Origin: Rhizobium sp. Pop5 | GTDB taxonomy: Bacteria; Pseudomonadota; Alphaproteobacteria; Rhizobiales; Rhizobiaceae | DNA: 64,000 bases | Reading direction: 5' to 3' | Assembly (NCBI RefSeq): GCF_024721175.1 | Contig: NZ_CP099399.1 | Coordinates: 1,364,001-1,428,000 of the forward strand | The notes under the pieces: generated by a model | What the model saw: the letters and a program-made list of their open reading frames with translations, nothing else | Database searches by the model: none | What the model was told of the DNA's origin: nothing | In this document: one piece after another, positions 17,791 to 25,812 of the stretch | How the letters are laid out: each line of letters starts with the position of its first letter | How positions within the stretch are numbered: the first letter of the stretch is position 1 | Program-made: the position numbers and the translations under genes

Positions 17791-18660
17791 TCAGACTTTG
17801 ACTGGCGTCGGTGGGCCGGTAACGATAGGCGTATCCTCACGGCTGCCCCATTCGCTCCACGAGCCGTCATAAAGCTTGTTGTCGTGATGGCCGAGCGATT
17901 CCAGCGCCAGCGTAATGATCGCGGCGGTAATTCCGGAGCCGCAGGATGTCACCACGGGCTTCGAAAGATCGATGCCGGCATCCTCGATCGTCTGCCGGAG
18001 TTCGGGCAGCGACTTGAACCGGCCTTGGTTCGCAAAGACGCCTGACGGCAGGCTGCGGGCGCCGGGCATATGGCCGGAGCGCATGCCGGGGCGCGGCTCG
18101 GGCTCGGCGGCTGCGAAGCGGCCGGCACTGCGGGCATCGGCAATCTGCATCGCGCCGCTCGAGACAATGTCGCGCATCGTTTCGAGCGTCACCACGCGAC
18201 TCTCGTCGAAGTCGGGTGTGAAGGTCGCCGGTGCATAGTTGGGTGCGGCGGTTTCCAGCGGACGGCCCTCGGCCTTCCAACCGTCGAGGCCGCCGTCGAG
18301 GACGAAGACGTTCTTTGCGCCCATCACCCTAAACAGCCACCAGACGCGCGGCGAAGCGAACACGCCGATGCCGTCATAGACGACAATGCGATCGGTTTCG
18401 CTGATGCCGAGCTTGCCGACTTCCGCGGCGAAATACTCGGGCGAGGGGATCGTATGCGGCAGTGACGTCGAATGATCGGCGATCTTGTCCTGGTCGAAGC
18501 GGATGGCGCCGGGAATATGGCCGGCCGCATATTCGGCATCGGCGTCGCGCTTCTGCGCCGGCAGATAGAAGGAGGCATCCAGCACGCGCAGATCCGGCTT
18601 GCCGAGTTCGGCCTGCAGCCAGTCGGCCGAGACGACGAAACGGCTCTTGGTCTCACTCAT
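17791..18660 (-). CDS. sseA: 3-mercaptopyruvate sulfurtransferase
   Basis: 289 residues, two rhodanese domains. The active-site loop is CGSGIT with catalytic C240, the mercaptopyruvate-type CG(S/T)G(V/I)T rather than the thiosulfate CRKGVT type. The linker LDGGLDGWKAEGRP and the conserved GHIPGA (residues 47-52) fit. It transfers sulfur from 3-mercaptopyruvate, a deamination product of cysteine, to thiols or cyanide. It sits 18 bases downstream of alaX in the cysteine synthase operon, which fits a cysteine metabolism role. Confidence 0.95.
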   Translation of the reverse strand: MSETKSRFVVSADWLQAELGKPDLRVLDASFYLPAQKRDADAEYAAGHIPGAIRFDQDKIADHSTSLPHTIPSPEYFAAEVGKLGISETDRIVVYDGIGVFASPRVWWLFRVMGAKNVFVLDGGLDGWKAEGRPLETAAPNYAPATFTPDFDESRVVTLETMRDIVSSGAMQIADARSAGRFAAAEPEPRPGMRSGHMPGARSLPSGVFANQGRFKSLPELRQTIEDAGIDLSKPVVTSCGSGITAAIITLALESLGHHDNKLYDGSWSEWGSREDTPIVTGPPTPVKV

Positions 18661-18678
18661 TGTGGTCTCCCTTGATGG

Positions 18679-19416
18679 TCAGGATTCGTCGCCGGGCGTG
18701 CCGAAGCGGATGCGAAAGCGCCGGTTCTCCTTGCCCTTCTTCTCGATCTTGGCGATGTGAATCTGGCCGACTTCCTGTGTTTCCGAAACATGTGTGCCGC
18801 CGCAAGGCTGGCTGTCAATCGAGGAGTTCTCGCCGATGCAGACGAGGCTGACGCGCCCGAGGCCGATCGGCGGGCGCACATTCTTCGACTTGACGATATC
18901 GGGGTTGGCCGCAAGCTCTTCGTCGGTGATCCATTGCAGATAGACGGGATGGTTCTGGTCCACCAGTTCCATCAGTTTTGATGTCACCTCGTCCTTGTCG
19001 ATCGTCTCGCTCATGTCGAAATCGACGCGGCTTTCCTCCTCGCCGACGGCTGCCCCGGTGATCGGATAGGAGCAGATTACGGAAAGCAGGTGGCAGGCCG
19101 TGTGCATGCGCATCAGCCTGTAGCGGCGCGGCCAGTCGACGTGCAGCACCAGCGTCTCGCCGACTTGCGGACGCGGAGCGCCGTCGAGCGGGACATGGAT
19201 GATGATATCCTTGCTGGCACCATGCTTCGTTTGGCCGAGCGCGATCTTGCTGCCGTCGGCGCGTTCAAGCTCGCCGATATCACCGGGTTGTCCGCCCGAT
19301 GTCGCGTAAAAGCACGTCTGGTCCAGTTCAATGCCCCCATCTTCGTGAACGGCTGTGACGACCGCCTCGCACGTCGAGAGGTAGAAGTCGTCACGATAGA
19401 GGGCATTGACGGGCAT
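18679..19416 (-). CDS. alaX: Alanyl-tRNA editing protein AlaX
   Basis: 245 residues. Free-standing copy of the AlaRS editing domain: the zinc ligands are H105 and H109 in HTACH, and C205 and H209 in CGGTH. The N-terminal ATSGGQPGDIG (residues 38-48) is the substrate-side motif. It hydrolyses Ser- or Gly-tRNA(Ala) made by mistake. It starts 6 bases after the cysteine synthase stop. The operon with cysteine synthase and a sulfurtransferase hints at a link to amino-acid pools of serine and cysteine, which is inference. Confidence 0.93.
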   Translation of the reverse strand: MPVNALYRDDFYLSTCEAVVTAVHEDGGIELDQTCFYATSGGQPGDIGELERADGSKIALGQTKHGASKDIIIHVPLDGAPRPQVGETLVLHVDWPRRYRLMRMHTACHLLSVICSYPITGAAVGEEESRVDFDMSETIDKDEVTSKLMELVDQNHPVYLQWITDEELAANPDIVKSKNVRPPIGLGRVSLVCIGENSSIDSQPCGGTHVSETQEVGQIHIAKIEKKGKENRRFRIRFGTPGDES

Positions 19417-19422
19417 GGGGTC

Positions 19423-20460
19423 TCACGCGGGCTCGTAGGGAACGTCTATCTCGGTCGACGTGGCCATCCAGCCCGGAACGGGCAGGCCCTTCGACTTCAG
19501 GAAATCCGGGTTGAAGAGCTTCGACTGATAGCGGTTGCCGTAATCGCAGAGGATCGTCACCACCGTGTGACCAGGCCCGAGATCTCGGGCGAGCTTGACG
19601 GCGCCGGCGATGTTGATCGCCGTCGAACCGCCGAGGCACAGGCCTTCGTTCTCGACGAGGTCGAAGAGATAAGGAAGCGCTTCGGCATCGGAGACCCGAT
19701 AGGAGAAATCAGGCGTGAAACCTTCGAGATTAGCGGTGATGCGGCCCTGACCGATGCCTTCGGTGATCGAGGACCCTTCGGATTTCAGCGTGCCGTTCTG
19801 GTAGAACTCATAAAGGGCCGCGCCGTCGGGATCGGCGATGCCGATCTTGATGTCCGGCTTGAAGGCCTTAAGACCGGCAGCCACGCCTGCCAGGGTACCG
19901 CCGGAGCCGACGGAGCAGATGAAGCCGTCGACCTTGCCGTCGGTGTCTTTCCAGATTTCCCTAGCAGTCGTTTCGACATGCGCCTGGCGGTTGGCGACGT
20001 TGTCGAACTGGTTCGCCCAGATTGCGCCGTTCGGCTCGGTTTTCGCCATCTGCTCGGCGAGCCGCCCGGATACCTTCACGTAGTTATTCGGGTTCTTGTA
20101 GGGAACGGCAGGCACTTCGACGAGTTCGGCGCCGAGCAGCCTCAGCGCATCCTTCTTTTCCTGGCTCTGCGTTTCCGGGATGACGATGACCGTGCGGTAG
20201 CCGAGCGCCTTGGCGACCAGCGTCAGCCCGATGCCGGTATTGCCGGCCGTGCCTTCGACGATGACGCCGCCCGGCCGAAGCAAGCCTTTCCGCTCGGCGT
20301 CGCGGATGATGTAGAGCGCGGCGCGATCCTTCACCGACTGGCCGGGGTTCAGGAACTCCGCCTTGCCGAGAATGGTGCAGCCGGTCGCCGCGGAGGCTCC
20401 CTTGAGTTTGATCAGGGGCGTGTTGCCGATGGCTTCAAGGACGGAAGGATGGAAGGTCAT
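19423..20460 (-). CDS. cysK: Cysteine synthase (O-acetylserine sulfhydrylase)
   Basis: 345 residues, somewhat longer than classic CysK (about 310-325) by a C-terminal extension ending GWMATSTEIDVPYEPA. The PLP lysine is K44 in GQSVKDRAAL, the substrate loop EGTAGNTGIG lies at about 69-78, and the phosphate loop is GSGGTLAGV. It condenses O-acetylserine with sulfide to give cysteine. It is the first gene of the leftward operon cysK, alaX, sseA, GNAT. Sequence alone does not separate CysK from closely related paralogues. Confidence 0.93.
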   Translation of the reverse strand: MTFHPSVLEAIGNTPLIKLKGASAATGCTILGKAEFLNPGQSVKDRAALYIIRDAERKGLLRPGGVIVEGTAGNTGIGLTLVAKALGYRTVIVIPETQSQEKKDALRLLGAELVEVPAVPYKNPNNYVKVSGRLAEQMAKTEPNGAIWANQFDNVANRQAHVETTAREIWKDTDGKVDGFICSVGSGGTLAGVAAGLKAFKPDIKIGIADPDGAALYEFYQNGTLKSEGSSITEGIGQGRITANLEGFTPDFSYRVSDAEALPYLFDLVENEGLCLGGSTAINIAGAVKLARDLGPGHTVVTILCDYGNRYQSKLFNPDFLKSKGLPVPGWMATSTEIDVPYEPA

Positions 20461-20618
20461 GGAATCTGCCTCTTTCGAACTCTTACTTTAGGAACGGTCT
20501 TTTCCCTTCACAAGGCTGTGTTGGCAAGAAATGCTATTCCATGCCCGTGGCGGACGCGATAAAATTTGGCTTTCCCCAGTTGAAATGGCGTACCGTCCGC
20601 CATCGCTCCCCGTTAGGG

Positions 20619-20644
20619 TGATCCGAAGATTGACTTTCCCCGTA
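20619..20644 (+). promoter_or_regulatory. Putative ECF (RpoE/ChrR-type) promoter TGATCC-N16-CGTA
   Basis: TGATCC at 20619-20624 and CGTA at 20641-20644, 16 bases apart, about 40 bases upstream of the ChrR-like gene. The same arrangement precedes the photolyase operon at 27296-27321. The motif matches what I recall for ECF sigma factors partnered by ChrR. Confidence 0.6.
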
Positions 20645-20683
20645 CGGATGACGAAAAAGCGAAACGGAGCGCGATAACAGGGC

Positions 20684-21337
20684 GTGACCGAAAGCCGGAT
20701 GGTTCACGAGCATATCGACACGATCGATGCATTGATGGCGCACTACGTCGCCGGCTCCTTGCCTGAGCCGGCGCGCGTGCTCGTTCAGTCCCACCTCGAA
20801 ATGAAGCCGGACAATCGAAGCTTTGTGAACGGCCTCGAACTGCTGGCCGGAGAGGCGCTGGAAAACGCGCCTGGCGTTGCCATCGCCGACCGGGAGCGGC
20901 GGCTGCAGGCAATTTTTGCCTCCAGTTCTTCTGTCCCGGCGCCCGTCGCGCGGCCGCGACACACCCTGTTTCCACGGGCATTGCGAGATTTCGTCGGCTT
21001 CGAGGTCGAGGACGTGCCCTGGCGCAAGCGGTTGCCGGGCTTCAAGGAATATTCGCTCGACATGGACGGCTGCGAGGTCAACCTGATGTGGATCCGTCCG
21101 GGCCGCGCCTTGCCGGCTCACACCCACAAAGGCATGGAGCTGATCCTCATCCTCGACGGCGCCTTCAACGATGAACGCGGCCGTTTTGGGCCCGGCGACA
21201 TCTCCATTGCCGACGAGACGGTTGATCATCGACCGGTCGCCGAAAAGGACCGGCCCTGCATCGCCTTCGCCGTTTCGGACGGACCGGTCAGGCTCACGGG
21301 ATCCTTTCGTCAGATGATGATCGACCTGATCGGCTGA
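20684..21337 (+). CDS. chrR: ChrR-like cupin anti-sigma protein lacking the zinc-site cysteines
   Basis: 217 residues. The N-terminal anti-sigma-like segment (residues 1-80, IDTIDALMAHYVAGSLPEP) aligns with ChrR, but the HxxxCxxC zinc motif reads H37-LEM-K41-PD-N44, so both cysteines are gone. The C-terminal cupin domain keeps the metal pattern HTHKGMELILILDG. In Rhodobacter, ChrR holds RpoE inactive until singlet oxygen appears. Here no sigma gene adjoins; the upstream neighbour is cysK, divergent. The start is GTG at 20684; ATG at 20699 is the alternative. Probably co-transcribed with the SDR gene 99 bases downstream. Confidence 0.8.
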   Translation: MTESRMVHEHIDTIDALMAHYVAGSLPEPARVLVQSHLEMKPDNRSFVNGLELLAGEALENAPGVAIADRERRLQAIFASSSSVPAPVARPRHTLFPRALRDFVGFEVEDVPWRKRLPGFKEYSLDMDGCEVNLMWIRPGRALPAHTHKGMELILILDGAFNDERGRFGPGDISIADETVDHRPVAEKDRPCIAFAVSDGPVRLTGSFRQMMIDLIG

Positions 21338-21436
21338 AAGCAGCCACAATGGTGTGATAGAGCCATAAATCCGGAGGGATAGAGGGACTTCCGGCGCTGT
21401 TTTCGATGTTGATAGGCAGTCCTGGAGAAACATGTC

Positions 21437-22270
21437 ATGCGTGATTTCATCGCCCGTCCCGAACATGGAATTGTCTGGATCTCGGGCGCGAGCTCGGGTA
21501 TCGGCCGCGCGCTTGCGCTGACGCTCGCCGGCGAAGGATACAAGGTCGCCGTCACCGCCAGAAACCATGAAAAGCTGGTCGAGCTTCAGGTCGAGGCCAG
21601 CGACCTTTCCGGCAGCATCATCGTTCTCGACGGCGACGTCACCGATGCAGAGGACATGGAGCATGTCATGGCCTCGATCGAATATGAGCACGGGACACTT
21701 GCCATGGCGATCCTCAATGCCGGCGTCTATCTGCCTGTTCATGCCGAGGATCTCAACCGCGCCGATTTCGAGAAGAGCTTTGCCGTCAATCTTTCCGGCG
21801 TCGTCAACTGCTTGTTGCCGGCGATCCGCCATATGAAGACGAAAGGGCAGGGGCAGATCGCCATCGTCTCTTCCGTCACCGGCTATGGCGGCCTGCCGAC
21901 GGGGGCCGCTTACGGCGCCACCAAGGCTGCGCTGATCAATATGGCCGAAAGCCTGAAATTCGACCTCGACAAGATGGGCATCCGCATCCAACTCGTCAGC
22001 CCCGGCTTCGTCGATACGCCGGCGACGAGGAAGAATGCTTTTCCGATGCCGGCCCTGGTATCGGCCGAAGACGCCGCCAGGCACATTGCCGCTGGATTGA
22101 AATCGCAAGCGTTCGAGATCAGCTTCCCGAAGCGCTTCACCCTCATGCTGAAGCTGGCGCGGCTGCTTCCCTACGGCGCCTATTTCGCGCTGGTGAACCG
22201 CGTGACCGGCTGGCAGGAGCGATCGTCGGAAACGAGTCACCATCCGGTGACACCGCATCCGGCGGAATGA
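21437..22270 (+). CDS. SDR family oxidoreductase of the ChrR-linked island
   Basis: 277 residues. SDR motifs: SGASSGIG at 16-23, NAG at 94-96, S146, Y159 and K163 (YGATK). The C-terminal extension (FPKRFTLMLKLARLLPYG) resembles SDRs found beside Cfa and DUF1365 in proteobacteria. That gene set belongs to the RpoE/ChrR photo-oxidative stress response in Rhodobacter. It follows the ChrR-like gene by 99 bases on the same strand and ends base to base with the convergent cfa gene. Substrate unknown, possibly lipid-derived. Confidence 0.9.
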   Translation: MRDFIARPEHGIVWISGASSGIGRALALTLAGEGYKVAVTARNHEKLVELQVEASDLSGSIIVLDGDVTDAEDMEHVMASIEYEHGTLAMAILNAGVYLPVHAEDLNRADFEKSFAVNLSGVVNCLLPAIRHMKTKGQGQIAIVSSVTGYGGLPTGAAYGATKAALINMAESLKFDLDKMGIRIQLVSPGFVDTPATRKNAFPMPALVSAEDAARHIAAGLKSQAFEISFPKRFTLMLKLARLLPYGAYFALVNRVTGWQERSSETSHHPVTPHPAE

Positions 22271-23530
22271 TCAGCTGCGCGAGAAGACGACCTGGCGCAC
22301 ATCGATGTTGCGGGCGCGGAAGCCTGCCTCGCAATAGAACAGGTAGAATTCCCAAAGCCGCTTGAAGCGTTCGTCGAAGCCCATAGAGCGGATGCGTTCC
22401 CAGACCGACCAGAAGCGCTCGCGCCATTCGGCGAGCGTGCGGGCGTAATCGAGCCCGAAGCCGAAATCCTTGACCAACGACAGATCAACCTTGCCCGCAA
22501 GTTCGGCGAGATGATTGCGCGTCGGCAGCATACCGCCGGGAAAGACATATTTCTGAATGAAATCGGGATTGCTGCGATACTGGTCGAAAGACTCCGGCCT
22601 GATGGTGATGATCTGCAGGCCGGCTTTGCCGCCCGGCTTCAGGCATTGCCTGAGCTTGGAGAAATAGGACGGCCAATATTTCTCGCCGACCGCCTCGAAC
22701 ATCTCGATCGAGACGATCCGGTCGTAGAGTCCCGCTTCGTCGCGATAGTCCTGGAAGCGGAATTCGACGCGGTCCTCGAGGCCTGCCTTGCGAATGCGCT
22801 CCTCGGCGAAGGCGAGCTGCTCGCGGCTGATCGTCAGCCCGGTTACCTTGCAGTTCAGCTCGCTTGCGGCGAATTCGGCAAAACCGCCCCAGCCGCAGCC
22901 GATCTCCAACACGTGATCCCCCGGGCGGATGCCGGTCGCCTCGGCGAGCGCGCGGTATTTGGCATTCTGTGCCGATTGCAGATCGTTGGCTCCGGTCGAA
23001 TAGAGCGCGGCGGAGTAGGTCATGCTCGGGTCGAGCCATTCCCGGTAGAAGTTGTTGCCGAGATCGTAGTGGGCGGAGATGTTGCGCTTCGAGCCTGTCT
23101 TGGTGTTGGCATTCATCCAGTGGCGGACGCGTTCGAAGAGGCGGCCGACACCACTCTTGCCGTGCGCATAGCTGAACGCGGCCTCGCCGTTGACGAGGAA
23201 AAGTTCCAGGAAAGCGGTGATGTCGGGGCTGTCCCAGTCGCCGTCCATATAGGTTTCCGCAACCCCGATCGTGCCGCTGGTCAGCGCCCGATAGGCGAGG
23301 TTCCAGTTATTGAGGCTGAGCGCCGCTTTCGGCCCAGCTTTCTCGCCCTCTATGAGAAGCCTGCGACCGTCGGGCAGGGTGACGGCAAGCGAACCATGCT
23401 GCATGCGCAGAAGTCCGCGCAGCGCCAGTTTCGCCTTGAACGGTAGACCCTTCACCAGACGGGATATGTTTTCGGCCGTCAGCGTCACAGCGTCGCGTGC
23501 CAGCAGATTCCAATCCTGCGCCTTGCTCAT
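22271..23530 (-). CDS. cfa: Cyclopropane-fatty-acyl-phospholipid synthase family protein
   Basis: 419 residues. The SAM loop VLEIGCGWGGFAEF (GCGWGG at 211-216) and ISAHYDLGNNFYREWLD (152-168) are the Cfa/mycolic-acid-synthase signature; the N-terminal ~100 residues are the lipid-binding part. SAM-dependent methylation or cyclopropanation of unsaturated membrane acyl chains is expected; in Rhodobacter the related CfaA makes furan fatty acid precursors in the singlet-oxygen response. GGAGGAGGAAAG precedes the ATG. It is 99 bases downstream of DUF1365 on the same strand and so probably in the photolyase operon. Confidence 0.93.
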   Translation of the reverse strand: MSKAQDWNLLARDAVTLTAENISRLVKGLPFKAKLALRGLLRMQHGSLAVTLPDGRRLLIEGEKAGPKAALSLNNWNLAYRALTSGTIGVAETYMDGDWDSPDITAFLELFLVNGEAAFSYAHGKSGVGRLFERVRHWMNANTKTGSKRNISAHYDLGNNFYREWLDPSMTYSAALYSTGANDLQSAQNAKYRALAEATGIRPGDHVLEIGCGWGGFAEFAASELNCKVTGLTISREQLAFAEERIRKAGLEDRVEFRFQDYRDEAGLYDRIVSIEMFEAVGEKYWPSYFSKLRQCLKPGGKAGLQIITIRPESFDQYRSNPDFIQKYVFPGGMLPTRNHLAELAGKVDLSLVKDFGFGLDYARTLAEWRERFWSVWERIRSMGFDERFKRLWEFYLFYCEAGFRARNIDVRQVVFSRS

Positions 23531-23629
23531 CTTTCCTCCTCCAGCATTTTCTTGCCGGTTAAGGACGACGACACATCATCAGTGACGATGTGCTCGGGCG
23601 GCCTCCGGCCATTAGGCAAAAAGCTAATG

Positions 23630-24481
23630 TTATTCCGCTGCGTCCGCAAGCGCGTGTGGCTGGTGGATGCTGACTTCAGGTGGAGCCGCCGGGCGCCTGA
23701 CATAACGCGCTCCCTTCAACCAGAGCTTCAGCGCTTCCCAATGGATGCCCGCCAGGATTTTGAAGGTGAGGAAGGGAATGCGCGCCGTCAGCGCCAGCAG
23801 CGAAGCGCTGGTCAAAGGCACCTGTCGTCCTGAAAAGGTTGCCGAGAGAAGCGGACCTTCACTGTCGGTTTCGAGGATACGCCAGCGAATTTCCTCACCG
23901 GGCGGCAACATGCGGAAATGATAACGCGCGGTCATGGCCATGAAAGGCGAGACGTGGAAGAGCTTGTCGCAACTCTGGCGAAGTCCGCTTTCGGACATCT
24001 CGCCATGGCCGACAGGACAGACGTAGCTATGCCGCTCGCCGAAAGTGTTGCGCACCTCGTAGATCATTGCGACGAGCACGCCTTTCGCATCATAGGCATG
24101 GTAGACGGAGAGCGGATTGAAGACATAGCCGAGTATGCGGGGATAGCAGACGAGCAGTATCCTTTCGGCGCGCTCGAGGCCCGCCTCGGAGAGCAGCCGA
24201 TCGGCGTAAGCGCGCAGTGTCGAGCTCTCCGCATCGGCATGATCCTTTTCGCGAAACGAGACAAGATTGCGCCGGTTGACGGAAAAAAGTGCCGAGAGAT
24301 CAGAGGCCTCGTCCAGCCTGTCGAGATCGACAAGCAGTGCGAACACGCGGTAGCGGAAGCGATGGCCGAATGGTTTTATTCGTTGATGCATGATTTCACC
24401 GACATAGAGTGCTGCCGCAGCACCTGGCGGAGCCCCATTGTCGGCGGCGTTGACGCCACGTCCTTTCCGTCGCGTCCTCAT
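23630..24481 (-). CDS. DUF1365 protein
   Basis: 283 residues from the ATG at 24481, which overlaps the FAD oxidoreductase stop as ATGA. The open frame continues upstream to 25495, but that part is opposite-frame sequence of the oxidoreductase gene. DUF1365 landmarks are LYVGEIMHQRIKPFGHRFRY, then GYVFNPLSVYHAYDAKG, and MTARYHFRMLPPGEEI; a hydrophobic stretch near residue 245 may touch the membrane. The family travels with Cfa and the FAD oxidoreductase and is thought to act on the modified acyl chains, but its chemistry is not settled. Confidence 0.9.
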   Translation of the reverse strand: MRTRRKGRGVNAADNGAPPGAAAALYVGEIMHQRIKPFGHRFRYRVFALLVDLDRLDEASDLSALFSVNRRNLVSFREKDHADAESSTLRAYADRLLSEAGLERAERILLVCYPRILGYVFNPLSVYHAYDAKGVLVAMIYEVRNTFGERHSYVCPVGHGEMSESGLRQSCDKLFHVSPFMAMTARYHFRMLPPGEEIRWRILETDSEGPLLSATFSGRQVPLTSASLLALTARIPFLTFKILAGIHWEALKLWLKGARYVRRPAAPPEVSIHQPHALADAAE

Positions 24482-25812
24482 GCCGCCACGTCCGATTGGG
24501 TTTCCCAAGAAGCTCGAGGCGCTCGCCAGGGTATGAACCCGCCGAGAGCCTCTGCGGCCGCCAAGCCGGAAACGAGTCCATCCTCGTGAAATCCATATCC
24601 CATCCAGGCCCCGGCGAAATGGCAATTGTTCTGTCCCTGAATGGCTGCAAGCGCCCGCTGCGCCGCCATGGCCTCGGCCGAGAATTGCGGATGCTCGTAG
24701 GTGAATTCGGCAAACACCTTGCGGTGATCGGGCTCGCGGTCGGGATTGAGCGTCACGAACAGCGGGAACCTGTGGTCGATGTTCTGCAGCCGGTTCATCC
24801 AGTAGGTGACGGCCACGCCTGCCTTTCCATCCTCGCGGCTGGAGCGTAGATAATTCCACGAGGCCCAGACCTTGCGCCGCCGCGGCATCAGCGCCTCGTC
24901 GCGGTGAAGGACGACGCGGTTCGGCTGGTAGGGGATGGCGGCTAGAAGCCTGCTTTCCCCGTCGGTGGCATCGGAGAGCAGCCGTGCCGTCTGATCGCTG
25001 TGGCAGGCGAAGATCACCTTGTCGAATGGGCGCTCGCTGCCCGTTTCGTCGATGATCGTGATGCCGTGTTCGCCGCGGATCACGCCGCGCACGCCGCAGG
25101 AAAGCTTCACCCGCTCGCCGAGCGGCTGCAGCAGCCGGTCGAGATAGGTGCGGCTGCCGCCGGTCAGCGTGCGCCACTGTTGCTGCCGGCGATAGATCAG
25201 GCGATGATTGTCGAAGAAATTGACGAAATGCTCCGCCGGAAACTGCAGCATGCGGGCTGATGGCGTCGACCAGATCGCCGCTGCCATCGGTGCGAGATAG
25301 TTGTTGGTGAACCCGGGCGAGAAGCCGCGCCAGTCGAGATAATCGCCGATCGAGCGCGAGGCGAGATGGCCGGCGGCCCGGTCTTCGAGGCACATGCGGT
25401 TGAAGCGCAGAATTTCGCGGATCATCCAAAGGAAGGAGGGCCGCAACAGATTGAGCTTCTGCGCAAAGATGGAGGATAGCCCGCCGCCGCTCCATTCCAG
25501 CCTGCCGCGATCGAGCGAGAGCGAAAAACTCATGTCGCTCGCATGCGTGGCGATGCCGAGCTCGGCGAAGAGCGCCGTCAGGTTCGGATAATTCGCTTCG
25601 TTATAGACGATGAAGCCAGTATCGACTGCGATCCGAACTCCGTCGTAGTCCACGTCGACCGTCGCCGTATGGCCTCCGGCGCGGGCTTGGCTCTCATAGA
25701 GCATAACGTCATGCACGGGATTGAGTGCCCAGGCTGCAGCGGCGCCCGAAATGCCGGAGCCGATGACGGCGATCTTCAGGCGGCGCGGAGCAGGGCGGAA
25801 ATGCGCGTTCAT
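24478..25812 (-). CDS. FAD/NAD(P)-binding oxidoreductase (amine-oxidase-like)
   Basis: 444 residues. The Rossmann loop GSGISG (18-23) with E39 after the second strand binds FAD. RAGGHTATVDVDYDGVRIAV and TGFIVYNEANYPNLTALFAEL are typical of the amine-oxidase-like desaturases and cyclases found beside cfa and DUF1365. The C-terminal NNCHFAGAWMGYGFHEDG closes the FAD site. Function within the set is unproven; in Rhodobacter the homologue is part of the RpoE regulon. Both ends overlap neighbours by ATGA, so translation is coupled in the photolyase operon. Confidence 0.9.
   Translation of the reverse strand: MNAHFRPAPRRLKIAVIGSGISGAAAAWALNPVHDVMLYESQARAGGHTATVDVDYDGVRIAVDTGFIVYNEANYPNLTALFAELGIATHASDMSFSLSLDRGRLEWSGGGLSSIFAQKLNLLRPSFLWMIREILRFNRMCLEDRAAGHLASRSIGDYLDWRGFSPGFTNNYLAPMAAAIWSTPSARMLQFPAEHFVNFFDNHRLIYRRQQQWRTLTGGSRTYLDRLLQPLGERVKLSCGVRGVIRGEHGITIIDETGSERPFDKVIFACHSDQTARLLSDATDGESRLLAAIPYQPNRVVLHRDEALMPRRRKVWASWNYLRSSREDGKAGVAVTYWMNRLQNIDHRFPLFVTLNPDREPDHRKVFAEFTYEHPQFSAEAMAAQRALAAIQGQNNCHFAGAWMGYGFHEDGLVSGLAAAEALGGFIPWRAPRASWETQSDVAA

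Noticed and set aside
24482..25495. In-frame N-terminal extension of DUF1365
   Set aside because: It lies wholly over the FAD oxidoreductase gene; the ATGA overlap at 24478-24481 explains the true start.
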